Shown here piece by piece: positions 16,984 to 26,607 of a stretch of DNA of 64,000 nucleotides. Where the stretch lies: assembly GCA_963763115.1 (NCBI GenBank), contig CAVXNM010000018.1:26861-90860 (forward strand), given 5' to 3'. The position numbers and the translations under genes are program-made. Position 1 is the stretch's first letter, and every line of letters begins with the position of its first letter. The notes below the pieces were generated by a model. The model did not search any database. It worked only from the letters and a program-made list of their open reading frames with translations, and was not told the origin of the DNA. Origin of the DNA: CAVQCA01 sp963763115 (GTDB lineage: Bacteria > Pseudomonadota > Gammaproteobacteria > UBA9214).

Positions 16984-19218
16984 ATGTCCAGAAAGTTAGC
17001 AATCGCAGCGACCATGCTGTGTTTGTCCGCAACCTCGCATGTGTTCGCAATCGGACTGGGCGACATCGAAATCCGATCGATGCTGAACGAACCGCTGGAT
17101 GCCGTTATCCAGCTTACCTCGGCGAGCAAGCAGGAACTCGATGAACTGAAGGTTGCCATTGCACCTCGGGAATCCTTCCAAAAGATGGGAATTCCCCGTA
17201 CGACGATTCTCGATGATATAAAATTCAGCGTACAGCAGCCCCCGGGAGGATTGCCGGTGATCCGGGTCACCACACGGCAGCCCGTTCGTGAACCGTTTCT
17301 GGATTTTCTGATAGAGGCAAGCTGGAGCAAGGGGCATTTGCTCAGACAATACACCCTCCTTGTTGATCCACCGGTTACCATGCCGGCCGCGCCGCCGGCA
17401 CAGCGGGCGCCGGTAAGACAAGCACCCTCTCCGTCGCTCGAAGTCAGGCAGGCACCGTCGCCAGCCAGGGTGCCGGTTGCCGCCCCGGTTACGGCATCAC
17501 GCGTTCCTGCTGCATCCGCGAATGTCGATAAATATGGCCCGGTGAAACGCAACGAGACCCTGTGGGAAATTGCCAAACGGGTGCGTCCTGACAGCGATAT
17601 CAGTATGCAACAGATGATGATTGCGCTGCTGCGTGCCAACCCGGACGCCTTTACCGCCAACAATATAAATAATCTCAAGGCGGGGGCGACGCTGCAAATT
17701 CCACGGCGGGACGAGATTCTGGCGATGGATAAGGCGGCAGCTATCCGTGAAGCCAGCCGTCAGTACGCCGAATGGCAGCAGGGTCGCGGCACCAAACAAG
17801 CTGCGGCCGCGGAGACTGCAGCCGAAACGGCGACGGAACAGCCGCCGCAAGCCACGCCCGGCACTGCGTCCACAACCACGGATACCCGTGAAGCCCGTTT
17901 GCAGCTGGTCGCTCCCGACGAGGAGACCATCAAAGGGTCTGCGGCTCCCGGTATGCCTGAAGGAGGTGCGGCGACACAGGCACCCGAGTCGCAGGAGCTT
18001 CTCCAGCAACTGGCGATTGCAAGCGAAGAGGCTGAAGCCGGCCGTGCGCAGTCAGAGGAATTGCAATCCCGCGTAGGCAACCTGGAAGAACAGGTTGCCG
18101 ACATGCAACGGTTGATCGAACTGAAAGACGCAGAACTGGCGAACCTGCAGAACAGACTCGCGGCTCAGGACCAGGCAGCGGCGAATTCGACCGGCGCTGC
18201 CTCATCCGAGGCAGACGCCCCGGCAACCGATCAGGCGGAAACGCAGTCACAGGAGACTCCCGCTGCGAATGCACGGCGTGATGCCAAACCCGAGGGCATA
18301 ATCGACCGTTTGCTGGAAAACCCCATACTCGCCGGTCTTGGTGTGCTGGTCGCGATGATTCTGGGTGGATTCCTGTGGTCATCGTCGCGGCATCGTAAGC
18401 AGGAGGATATCTTCAGCGATGAACCCACGCTCGCGAGCCAGATGTCCGACGCACGAAATGAAGAACCGCCGACTACGCGCCGTATTGCAGTTAGTGATAC
18501 CACTGTGATGAGTGATCTGGCTCCCAGTGAGATGAGCCCCTTGCAGGGCGATGAGACAAGCGATCCGCTGACTGAAGCCGATGTGTTTATCGCCTACGGC
18601 CGGGTGCAGCAGGCCGAGGATGTCATCAAAAACGCCTTGCAGGGCGATCCCGATAACCATGATCTCAAGATGAAGCTGATCGAGATCTATCACGCGGCCG
18701 GAAATACCACCGCCTTTGATGTCCAGGCGGCCACGTTCCGTGAGATAGTCGGCGAGGATGATCCAGACTGGCAGCGGGTGGTTAGCATGGGTTATGAGCT
18801 TTCACCCGCGAATCCCCTGTACCAGACGGCCACATCGCAGAGTCCGGTTCGGGATGGCGAGGTGGACTTCGATATGGACCTCGCCGGCATGGAAGAGAGC
18901 GCCGCAGGCAATGAGACCATCAACACTGCCGGCGATGATACCGGGCTGGACTACGACACTGGCGCAACGTTGGCCGATGGTGGTGCTGAAGACATCGATT
19001 TCAACCTCGATGAGCTGAATCCGGAGGAGGAGGAAGAAGACCTCACGGAGGGGCTGCTCCAGGAGAGTGATGAAATCGGTACCAAACTTGACCTTGCACG
19101 CGCCTATATGGACATGGGTGATCCTGACGGTGCCAGGGGCATCCTGGAAGAAGTGATAGAGGAAGGAAACAACGAACAAAAGACCGAAGCGGAAAACCTG
19201 ATTTCGCAACTCGCCTGA
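16984..19218 (+). CDS. fimV: FimV/HubP-family polar protein
   Basis: 744 residues from the ATG at 16984, which has GAGG 8 bases upstream. An N-terminal signal peptide (about 1-22) precedes the FimV N-terminal domain (IGLGDIEIRSMLNEPLDA), a proline/alanine linker, a LysM peptidoglycan-binding domain (about 183-238), a coiled coil (about 336-398), one membrane helix (about 446-465) and an acidic cytoplasmic part with TPR-like repeats ending in the FimV C-terminal motif (KLDLARAYMDMGDPDGARGI). Family members organise cell-pole machinery such as type IV pili. asd-fimV-truA is the usual order. Confidence 0.92.
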   Translation: MSRKLAIAATMLCLSATSHVFAIGLGDIEIRSMLNEPLDAVIQLTSASKQELDELKVAIAPRESFQKMGIPRTTILDDIKFSVQQPPGGLPVIRVTTRQPVREPFLDFLIEASWSKGHLLRQYTLLVDPPVTMPAAPPAQRAPVRQAPSPSLEVRQAPSPARVPVAAPVTASRVPAASANVDKYGPVKRNETLWEIAKRVRPDSDISMQQMMIALLRANPDAFTANNINNLKAGATLQIPRRDEILAMDKAAAIREASRQYAEWQQGRGTKQAAAAETAAETATEQPPQATPGTASTTTDTREARLQLVAPDEETIKGSAAPGMPEGGAATQAPESQELLQQLAIASEEAEAGRAQSEELQSRVGNLEEQVADMQRLIELKDAELANLQNRLAAQDQAAANSTGAASSEADAPATDQAETQSQETPAANARRDAKPEGIIDRLLENPILAGLGVLVAMILGGFLWSSSRHRKQEDIFSDEPTLASQMSDARNEEPPTTRRIAVSDTTVMSDLAPSEMSPLQGDETSDPLTEADVFIAYGRVQQAEDVIKNALQGDPDNHDLKMKLIEIYHAAGNTTAFDVQAATFREIVGEDDPDWQRVVSMGYELSPANPLYQTATSQSPVRDGEVDFDMDLAGMEESAAGNETINTAGDDTGLDYDTGATLADGGAEDIDFNLDELNPEEEEEDLTEGLLQESDEIGTKLDLARAYMDMGDPDGARGILEEVIEEGNNEQKTEAENLISQLA

Positions 19219-19400
19219 GCTGTCGGCCTGCCCGGGAAGCGGTTGCCGTCATGTGTCATGCCCGCTCCCCGGTGCGGGCATTATCGGATGCCATACGGAT
19301 GATGTCATCCGTGCAGACGGTGCATCTGCCCACTTCATCCATTTTTCCCGCTGGAGACGGTCCTTCACATCCCACGATTGTCGGATATTCCTGGCAGATT

Positions 19401-20183
19401 ATGCGCATCGCACTGGGCGTCGAGTATGACGGTACGGACTTTCACGGCTGGCAGCGTCAGCGGACCGGTCGTACCGTACAGGGCTGTCTGGAAGAAGCGC
19501 TTTCCCGGGTTGCCGACCATGAACTGGCCACCGTCTGCGCGGGGCGTACCGATACCGGCGTACATGCCACTGAACAGGTAATCCATATCGATACCGGTGC
19601 CTTTCGCGAGGAAAAGGCATGGATACGCGGGGGCAACGCCAACCTGCCCGCGGATATCCGAATTCAATGGGTCAGGGAAATGGACGACGCCTTCCACGCG
19701 CGCTTCTCGGCGCGCCGGCGTCATTATCGTTATGTGATCCTCAACAGGCCTTATCCATCGGCCCAGTTGAGGCACCGGGCCAGTTGGGTCTACGCCGAAC
19801 TCGACGAGGCCTCGATGCGAGAGGCGGCCAACCATCTGCTCGGCGAACATGACTTTACCTCGTTTCGCGCCCTTGCATGTCAGGCAAAACACCCGATCCG
19901 GACAATTTACACACTTGATGTCAACCGTCATGGTGATTTCATCTATATCGATGTGGTGGCGAATGCCTTCCTCCATCATATGGTGCGCTGCATCGCCGGT
20001 GTATTGATTACCGCCGGCCGTGGCGAAGCATCCCCGGAATGGGTCAGGGAGGTGCTGGAAGCGAGGGACCGCACGGTCGGCGGTATAACCGCACCGCCCG
20101 CTGGGTTATACCTGGTCGCTGTTCACTATCCCGGGCAATTCGCCATTCCCAGAATGGGCTGGCTGCCGGAATATGGACGCTGA
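19401..20183 (+). CDS. truA: tRNA pseudouridine(38-40) synthase
   Basis: 260 residues starting MRIALGVEYDGTDFHGWQRQ, typical of TruA; the open frame extends back to 19251, but that part is not conserved in character. It makes pseudouridine at positions 38-40 of the tRNA anticodon arm. Catalytic Asp51 is in CAGRTDTGVHA. FLHHMVRCIAGVL is the conserved C-terminal motif. It follows fimV as in other gammaproteobacteria. Confidence 0.95.
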   Translation: MRIALGVEYDGTDFHGWQRQRTGRTVQGCLEEALSRVADHELATVCAGRTDTGVHATEQVIHIDTGAFREEKAWIRGGNANLPADIRIQWVREMDDAFHARFSARRRHYRYVILNRPYPSAQLRHRASWVYAELDEASMREAANHLLGEHDFTSFRALACQAKHPIRTIYTLDVNRHGDFIYIDVVANAFLHHMVRCIAGVLITAGRGEASPEWVREVLEARDRTVGGITAPPAGLYLVAVHYPGQFAIPRMGWLPEYGR

Positions 20184-20272
20184 GCCCCTGGCAATCACGC
20201 AATTGCCGGGATTCTGTTACGCTTGCAAGCTGATGGGTGAGGATCCTGACGACACGCCGTTATGGCCTGATC

Positions 20273-20908
20273 ATGCGTACCCGCGTTAAAATTTGCGGCA
20301 TAACCCGAGCCGAAGATGCGCGTAGCGCCATTGAATACGGCGCCGATGCAATTGGCCTGGTTTTCTTCGAAGACAGTCCGCGCCATGTGACGCTGGAGCA
20401 GGCCGGGCGGATAACGGCTGCCATCGCCCCCTTCGTAACGGTGGTTGGACTGTTTGTCGATGCCTCGCCATCCGGGATACGGCATGTCCTCGGGAATATT
20501 CCGCTGGGTCTGCTGCAGTTTCATGGCCATGAGTCCAATGATGACTGTAACGGTTATGGCCTGCCTTTCATCAAGTCGGTCGCGATGAAACCGGAAACCG
20601 ACCTGCGTGAACAGATACGGGCTTATCCCGATGCCGGAGGCATATTGCTGGATGCCTGGCAGCCGCAGACACACGGCGGCGGCGGACAGGCATTTGACTG
20701 GACGCAGGTGCCACATGATCTCCCGGTGCCTGTCATTCTTGCCGGCGGGCTGACGGCTGGCAATATCACAACGGCCATCAGGCAGGTCAGGCCGTATGCC
20801 GTTGATGTCAGCAGCGGGGTGGAAATCGGGAAAGGCATCAAATCGGCCGGGATGATCTCGGCTTTCATGAAAGGAGTAAGAGACAGTGACGCAGACACAG
20901 GCGACTGA
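20273..20908 (+). CDS. trpF: Phosphoribosylanthranilate isomerase
   Basis: 211 residues from ATG 20273. Third step of tryptophan synthesis, a TIM-barrel isomerase. RVKICGITRAEDA carries the catalytic Cys; LLDAWQPQTHGGGGQAFDW carries the catalytic Asp and phosphate loop; AGGLTAGNI and VDVSSGVE are C-terminal phosphate-binding motifs. It overlaps trpB by 23 bases, suggesting coupled translation. trpE/D/C are not in the window. Confidence 0.95.
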   Translation: MRTRVKICGITRAEDARSAIEYGADAIGLVFFEDSPRHVTLEQAGRITAAIAPFVTVVGLFVDASPSGIRHVLGNIPLGLLQFHGHESNDDCNGYGLPFIKSVAMKPETDLREQIRAYPDAGGILLDAWQPQTHGGGGQAFDWTQVPHDLPVPVILAGGLTAGNITTAIRQVRPYAVDVSSGVEIGKGIKSAGMISAFMKGVRDSDADTGD

Positions 20909-22115
20909 TGCCGGCACGACCGGTGCATCGCTTCCGGATGAGCATGGCCACTTTGGCCCCTATGGCGGCCAATTCGTGGCGGAAACGCTCATGCTTCCCC
21001 TGGAAGAACTCACCGCCGCCTATCGGCGTTACATCAAGGACCCGGAGTTTCTGGCGGAACTGGATCGCGACCTTGCGCATTATGTCGGACGGCCATCGCC
21101 GCTGTATCACGCCGAACGCCTCAGCCGGGAGCTCGGCGGCGCGTGTATCTACCTCAAGCGGGAGGACCTCAACCACACCGGTGCGCACAAAATCAACAAC
21201 ACGGTTGGACAGGCGCTGCTGGCGAAGCGCATGGGCAAGAAGCGCGTCATCGCCGAAACCGGCGCGGGGCAGCATGGTGTGGCCACCGCAACGGTCGCGG
21301 CCCGGCTCGGCATGGAATGCGTGGTCTACATGGGCGCCGAGGACATCAGGCGCCAGGCAATCAATGTCTATCGCATGCGCTTGCTGGGCGCCGAGGTGGT
21401 GGCGGTCACGTCCGGCTCCAAAACCCTCAAGGATGCGCTCAACGAGGCGCTGCGCGACTGGGTCACCAATGTCGATAGCACGTTTTACATCATCGGCACG
21501 GTGGCCGGGCCGCATCCCTATCCGGTAATGGTAAGGGATTTCCAGGCGATTATAGGACGCGAAACGCGCGCCCAGGTTCTGGAACAGACAGGACGGCTTC
21601 CCGATGCCCTGGTGGCCTGTGTCGGCGGCGGTTCCAACGCCATCGGTCTGTTCTATCCGTTCCTGAACGATACGCAGGTGGCCCTCCATGGCGTCGAAGC
21701 CGGCGGTGACGGCATCGAAACAGGCCGCCATGCCGCCCCGCTGTGCGCCGGCAGATCCGGTGTCCTGCACGGTAACCGGACCTACCTGATGGAGGACCGG
21801 GATGGACAGATTATCGAAACGCACTCCATCTCGGCCGGACTCGATTACCCCGGCGTCGGTCCGGAACACGCTTGGCTGAAGGACAGCGGTCGGGCCCGCT
21901 ATCACACCATTACCGATCGGGAAGCCCTGGCGGCTTTCCATCAATTGACCCGCACGGAAGGCATCATCCCCGCACTGGAATCAAGCCATGCGCTGGCTTA
22001 TGCCGTGAATCTCGCAGCCGGCATGGACTCTGACGGCATCATCGTGGTGAATCTGTCCGGTCGCGGAGACAAGGATATCCACACCGTGGCGGAACTGGAG
22101 GGGATCAGGGTATGA
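20886..22115 (+). CDS. trpB: Tryptophan synthase beta chain
   Basis: 409 residues, starting with GTG inside the end of trpF. Joins indole and serine to make tryptophan. The PLP lysine is Lys102 in GAHKINNTVGQA; GGGSNAIGLF binds the cofactor phosphate. HFGPYGGQFVAETLM is the N-terminal signature. The stop overlaps the trpA start by 4 bases. The alpha and beta chains form the channelled alpha2-beta2 complex. Confidence 0.97.
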   Translation: MTQTQATDAGTTGASLPDEHGHFGPYGGQFVAETLMLPLEELTAAYRRYIKDPEFLAELDRDLAHYVGRPSPLYHAERLSRELGGACIYLKREDLNHTGAHKINNTVGQALLAKRMGKKRVIAETGAGQHGVATATVAARLGMECVVYMGAEDIRRQAINVYRMRLLGAEVVAVTSGSKTLKDALNEALRDWVTNVDSTFYIIGTVAGPHPYPVMVRDFQAIIGRETRAQVLEQTGRLPDALVACVGGGSNAIGLFYPFLNDTQVALHGVEAGGDGIETGRHAAPLCAGRSGVLHGNRTYLMEDRDGQIIETHSISAGLDYPGVGPEHAWLKDSGRARYHTITDREALAAFHQLTRTEGIIPALESSHALAYAVNLAAGMDSDGIIVVNLSGRGDKDIHTVAELEGIRV

Positions 22116-22945
22116 GCCGACTCAGGAACCGCTTCCAGCAATTGCGCGCGCAGCAACGCAAGGCGCTGATTCCCTATGTGACGGCGGGGGATCCCCGTCC
22201 GGAGGTGACCGTACCGCTGTTGCATGCCCTGGTGGACGCCGGGGCAGATATCGTCGAGATCGGCGTGCCGTTCTCCGATCCGATGGCGGACGGACCGGTG
22301 ATCCAGGCGGCCTGCGAGCGGGCCCTGGCGTATCACGTGAGCCTGCACGATGTGGTCGGCATGGTCAGGGAATTCCGCAGGCAGGACGATGCAACACCGG
22401 TCGTACTGATGGGCTATCTCAACCCGATCGAGGTTTGGGGCTACGAGGCGTTCGCCGCGGCGGCCGCCGCAGCCGGCGTTGACGGCGTGCTGACCGTGGA
22501 TATGCCACCCGAGGAGGGTGACAAGCTTACGGAGGCGTTGCACCGCCAGGGGCTGGATGCCATCTTCCTGCTCGCCCCGACCAGCAGTCCGTCGCGAATC
22601 CAGACAGTGTGCCGCTCGGCGAGCGGGTTCGTCTACTATGTTTCGTTCAAGGGCGTGACGGGAGCGAATCGACTGGATGTGGACGCGGTCGCCGCCAAAC
22701 TCGAGGAGATCCGCAAATATACCGATCTGCCAGTGGGCGTGGGATTCGGAATTCGCGATCCCGAGTCAGCCGCTCAGATCGCCCGCATCGCGGATGCGGT
22801 CGTGGTCGGCAGCGCACTGGTCGGCAGGATTGCTGAACTCGTTGATCAGCCAGAGGCCATTGCACCGGTGCTGTCGGAGACTCTATCCGCCATGCGTAGC
22901 GCAATTGACCAACAGGCCGTGCGCGACAGGGTTGGCAATGAATAG
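22112..22945 (+). CDS. trpA: Tryptophan synthase alpha chain
   Basis: 277 residues. Splits indole-3-glycerol phosphate to indole. Catalytic Glu49 and Asp60 lie in IVEIGVPFSDPMADGPVIQ, at the same numbers as in the enterobacterial enzyme. Phosphate-binding GVGFGI and SALV follow. It overlaps trpB (ATGA) and is followed by accD after about 48 bases. Confidence 0.97.
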   Translation: MSRLRNRFQQLRAQQRKALIPYVTAGDPRPEVTVPLLHALVDAGADIVEIGVPFSDPMADGPVIQAACERALAYHVSLHDVVGMVREFRRQDDATPVVLMGYLNPIEVWGYEAFAAAAAAAGVDGVLTVDMPPEEGDKLTEALHRQGLDAIFLLAPTSSPSRIQTVCRSASGFVYYVSFKGVTGANRLDVDAVAAKLEEIRKYTDLPVGVGFGIRDPESAAQIARIADAVVVGSALVGRIAELVDQPEAIAPVLSETLSAMRSAIDQQAVRDRVGNE

Positions 22946-22993
22946 ATCGCGGGCTACTAATTAACCTGATATGAACATTGTACAATTCAGACT

Positions 22994-23914
22994 ATGAGCT
23001 GGTTCAGAAAACTAATGCCATCCAAAATTCGCACCGTCGGCGGAAACAGACGGACGGTTCCGGAGGGGCTGTGGATTCGCTGTGACGGTTGCGGTGCGGT
23101 CCTGTATCGCTCGGAACTGGAGCGCAATTGTGACGTCTGCCCGAAGTGCAGCCACCATATGCGTATCTGGGCGCGACGGCGCCTGGAGATGTTCTTCGAT
23201 GACGGCACCGCCGAGGAAATCGGTGCCGGCATTGAACCGGTCGATGTGCTCAAGTTCAGGGACAGCAAGAAATACCGTGACCGCCTCAATGCGGCACAGA
23301 AGCTGACCGGCGAGACGGATGCCCTGGTGGCGATGCGCGGTGCGGTGGAGGGCGTGCCGATGGTGGCTGCCGCCTTCGAATTCCGTTTCATGGGCGGTTC
23401 CATGGGCGCGGTCGTGGGTGAGCGTTTCGTTCGTGCTGTCAACGCCAGTCTCGAGCATAAGATCCCGTTTGTCTGTTTTTCGGCCAGCGGCGGCGCCCGC
23501 ATGCAGGAGGCCCTGTTTTCCCTGATGCAGATGGCGAAGACCAGTGCGGCATTGACGCGTCTGGCGGAGGCGGGCATTCCCTTCATCTCGGTGCTGACGG
23601 ACCCGACCATGGGTGGGGTTTCAGCCAGCTTTGCCATGCTGGGCGATGTCAATATTGCTGAACCGAAGGCGCTGATCGGTTTCGCGGGGCCGCGTGTCAT
23701 CGAGCAGACCGTGCGGGAAACCCTCCCCGAGGGATTTCAGCGCAGCGAGTTTCTCCTCGAACATGGCGCGATCGACATGATCATCGACCGGCGGGAGATG
23801 CGCGGCAAGATCGTGAATCTGCTGCTGATCCTGACCGGCCAGCCGGAGCCGGACGTGTCCGAGGTGGTGGAAACGGAAACCGAAACGGAAGCGAAAGTGG
23901 AGTCGGAGGCTTGA
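22994..23914 (+). CDS. accD: Acetyl-CoA carboxylase carboxyltransferase subunit beta
   Basis: 306 residues. With AccA it transfers carboxyl groups from carboxybiotin to acetyl-CoA, giving malonyl-CoA for fatty acids. The N-terminal zinc ribbon has Cys30, Cys33, Cys49 and Cys52. The crotonase-like core shows SASGGARMQEALFSLMQMAK and DPTMGGVSASFAMLGD. The C-terminus is an acidic repeat of Glu and Thr (VVETETETEA), a variable tail. trpA-accD-folC is the standard order. Confidence 0.96.
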   Translation: MSWFRKLMPSKIRTVGGNRRTVPEGLWIRCDGCGAVLYRSELERNCDVCPKCSHHMRIWARRRLEMFFDDGTAEEIGAGIEPVDVLKFRDSKKYRDRLNAAQKLTGETDALVAMRGAVEGVPMVAAAFEFRFMGGSMGAVVGERFVRAVNASLEHKIPFVCFSASGGARMQEALFSLMQMAKTSAALTRLAEAGIPFISVLTDPTMGGVSASFAMLGDVNIAEPKALIGFAGPRVIEQTVRETLPEGFQRSEFLLEHGAIDMIIDRREMRGKIVNLLLILTGQPEPDVSEVVETETETEAKVESEA

Positions 23915-24037
23915 TAGCGCCGCCACGGAGAGGACCTGCCCGCTGACTGATTCCCGCTACCCACGCACCTTCCCGGATCGGGCGCCGGGTATGATTCCCT
24001 CGCGCTGACATCTTTCGAAATCCGGTTGCTCACCCCC

Positions 24038-25303
24038 ATGCCGCGTTTCCAGACTCTGGCGCAATGGCTGCAATGGCAGGAGGCGCTGCATCCCCGGGAA
24101 ATAGATCTGGGTCTTGACAGAGTGACCGCTGTCGCCGCCCGAATGGGCGTGCTGCTTCCCGCTCGTACCGTCATAACCGTGGGCGGTACCAACGGCAAGG
24201 GATCCTCTGTGGCCATGTTCGAGACTATTCTGCAGGCCGCCGGTTACCGGGTTGGCGCCTTTACCTCACCACACCTGCTGCGTTACAACGAGCGCATACG
24301 AATCAACGGCAAAGACATCGACGATGGCAGTCTGTGCGCGGCATTTCAGGCGGTGGATGACGCGCGCGGTAAGACGACACTGTCATATTTCGAATTCGGC
24401 ACCCTGGCGGCCTTGCGTTTGTTTAGTGATGAGGCCCCCGATGCCGTTCTGCTGGAAGTGGGCCTGGGCGGGAGGCTGGACGCCGTCAATATCGTTGACC
24501 CGGATGTCGCCATGGTTACTTCCATAGGGATTGATCATATGCAGTGGCTGGGTGATAACCGCGAGTCGATTGCCAGGGAAAAGGCCGGAATATTCCGCAG
24601 CGGGCGTCCTGCGATCGGCTGCGAGGCTTCGCCACCGGCGAGTCTGGTGCAGGCAGCTCGTCAGATCGGCTCACCATGGTATGGACTCGGCGATCAGTAT
24701 GACTATGTAACGCGCGAGGATTCCTGGGACTGGAATGGGCCGTCTGGTGGCTACACTGTCTTGCCGCTGCCGTCCCTCAGGGGGCCGCATCAGCTTGCCA
24801 ATGCCGCCGGCGTGCTGATGGCGCTGGAACTATTGCAAGAACGTCTGCCGGTTAGCGTGACGGCGATCCGCTACGGACTGCAGGAAGTCGCGCTGCCGGG
24901 GCGCTGCCAGTTCGTCCCCGGGGTGGTGGAAATGATCCTCGACGTTTCCCATAATCCCCATGGAGCCGCTCGTTTGGCTGCGGTGCTCGGGCTGTCTCCC
25001 TGTCCCGGTCGAACGCATCTGGTCCTGGGCATGCTCGATGACAAGGATGTCGGCGGGTACGTGACCGCGCTGTCATCCGCAGTGGATCTCTGGTACCCGG
25101 CCGGTCTGGATAACCCGAGGGGCATGTCGACCGAGGAACTGTACCAGCGGATGCGAGGCCTGCTACCCGTACACAGGATACATCCTTGCGTAGACGTTCC
25201 CGCGGCCTGTCGCGAGGCCGGCGAGAACGCTTCGGCAGGCGACAGAATCGTCGTGTGCGGTTCCTTTTTTACCGTAGCAGCCGTGATGGCAGGTAAGGTA
25301 TAG
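24038..25303 (+). CDS. folC: Dihydrofolate / folylpolyglutamate synthase
   Basis: 421 residues starting MPRFQTLAQWLQWQE; an in-frame TTG 12 bases earlier is the alternative. Adds glutamate to dihydropteroate and to reduced folates. The ATP loop is GGTNGKGSSV; FTSPHLLRYNERIRING is the Mur-ligase-family folate motif; LDVSHNPHGA is the C-terminal substrate motif. It precedes dedD. Confidence 0.94.
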   Translation: MPRFQTLAQWLQWQEALHPREIDLGLDRVTAVAARMGVLLPARTVITVGGTNGKGSSVAMFETILQAAGYRVGAFTSPHLLRYNERIRINGKDIDDGSLCAAFQAVDDARGKTTLSYFEFGTLAALRLFSDEAPDAVLLEVGLGGRLDAVNIVDPDVAMVTSIGIDHMQWLGDNRESIAREKAGIFRSGRPAIGCEASPPASLVQAARQIGSPWYGLGDQYDYVTREDSWDWNGPSGGYTVLPLPSLRGPHQLANAAGVLMALELLQERLPVSVTAIRYGLQEVALPGRCQFVPGVVEMILDVSHNPHGAARLAAVLGLSPCPGRTHLVLGMLDDKDVGGYVTALSSAVDLWYPAGLDNPRGMSTEELYQRMRGLLPVHRIHPCVDVPAACREAGENASAGDRIVVCGSFFTVAAVMAGKV

Positions 25304-25348
25304 TCACACCGGCACGCTAGAATTACGGATAATTACTGCGAGGAGACC

Positions 25349-25954
25349 ATGGATCAGATGCTGAAACAACGACTGATTGGCGCCATCGTCATTATTGCAC
25401 TGGCCGTTATCTTCATTCCCATGATACTGGAAGGGCCGGATGATGAATTGTCACCACGCACCCAGAATATGCCGCCGCCTCCGACGATAGACTACCAGAC
25501 CGAGGTGGAACTGCCGGTGCCGGAAGAGTCGACCGAGCCTGACGGGTCGCTTGCCGATACCGCCACGGAGCAGGAAGTATCGGCGATACCCGAACTCCCC
25601 GTGTCACAACCCGAACCTGTTACCAGCGAGGCTGAAGCACCCGCCAAGCAAGCCGAACCCGCCGTCGCCAAACAGCCGTCGCCCGGGATGTCGTCCAGGA
25701 CTGCGACTTCCATCACCCAGGGCGGCTGGATCCTCCAGGTGGGCAGTTTCAGCCAGCAGCCCAATGCCCTGAGTCTGCGGGATCGCCTCAAGAAATCAGG
25801 TTACCAGGTATCGGTGAAGGATGTTAAAGACGCGGGAGGAACTATCCACCGGGTCCTGATCGGGCCGGTAAGTGATCGCCCGACGGCGGAAAAACTGCGC
25901 GACAAACTGGCCAGCGAGCAGAAGCTTACCGCCATGGTGCTGGAGAACAAGTGA
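25349..25954 (+). CDS. dedD: SPOR-domain protein, DedD-type
   Basis: 201 residues. A short cytoplasmic start (MDQMLKQRLIGA), one membrane helix (about 10-29), a proline/glutamate-rich periplasmic linker (about 45-120) and a C-terminal SPOR domain (about 127-200: GGWILQVGSFSQQPNALSLRDRL ... HRVLIGPVSDR). SPOR domains bind denuded glycan at the division septum, so a cell-division role is expected. Position between folC and cvpA matches dedD. Confidence 0.88.
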   Translation: MDQMLKQRLIGAIVIIALAVIFIPMILEGPDDELSPRTQNMPPPPTIDYQTEVELPVPEESTEPDGSLADTATEQEVSAIPELPVSQPEPVTSEAEAPAKQAEPAVAKQPSPGMSSRTATSITQGGWILQVGSFSQQPNALSLRDRLKKSGYQVSVKDVKDAGGTIHRVLIGPVSDRPTAEKLRDKLASEQKLTAMVLENK

Positions 25955-26080
25955 CCGGTCCCGTGATTTCACATGGCGGTTGGCGTCGCATGTCTGCTAA
26001 AATGCCTGATTTGTGGATTTCCTATGTAAAGTCAACGGGCTTTGCCGTTTGTCCCGTATAAGTTCGAGGAATAATCAGTA

Positions 26081-26572
26081 ATGGCCTGGATCGATATTGC
26101 GATAATCGCGCTGGTAGTTCTGTCAGCGGTGTTGAGTCTTTTCCGCGGTTTTGTCAAGGAAGCATTGGCGCTTGCATCATGGCTGGTCGCTCTCTGGATT
26201 GCGATGATTTTCTATGAAGACGTAGCCGGCGTGCTGGCGAAATGGATATCGGAGCCCTCGCTCCAGAAAATTATCGCTTTCAGTATTCTGTTCGTCACGG
26301 CTCTGCTGATCGGGGCGGTCATTAATTATCTGGCAGGCAAGCTGGTGGTCAAAACCGGCCTGGCCGGCACCGACCGGATGCTGGGTGTATTGTTCGGAAT
26401 GGCCCGCGGAGCCGTCATTGTTGCTATCCTTGTCCTGCTCGCCGGCCTGACACCCATGCCGCATGATCCTTGGTGGCAGGATTCACAGCTGTTGAAATAT
26501 TTCCAGGATTTCGCCCTATGGATGCGAAATTATCTTCCCAGGGAAATCGCGGACAATATTTCGTACGTCTAG
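26081..26572 (+). CDS. cvpA: CvpA family membrane protein
   Basis: 163 residues with four hydrophobic segments. N-terminal WIDIAIIALVVLSAVLSLFRG and FVKEALALASWL are the family signature; GMARGAVIVAIL is in the last helix. First known for colicin V production; its wider role is in envelope homeostasis. It directly precedes purF, the conserved pairing. Confidence 0.92.
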   Translation: MAWIDIAIIALVVLSAVLSLFRGFVKEALALASWLVALWIAMIFYEDVAGVLAKWISEPSLQKIIAFSILFVTALLIGAVINYLAGKLVVKTGLAGTDRMLGVLFGMARGAVIVAILVLLAGLTPMPHDPWWQDSQLLKYFQDFALWMRNYLPREIADNISYV

Positions 26573-26607
26573 TCGTTCGCGGCATGTGTTTCAACCGGGA
26601 GTAGTTT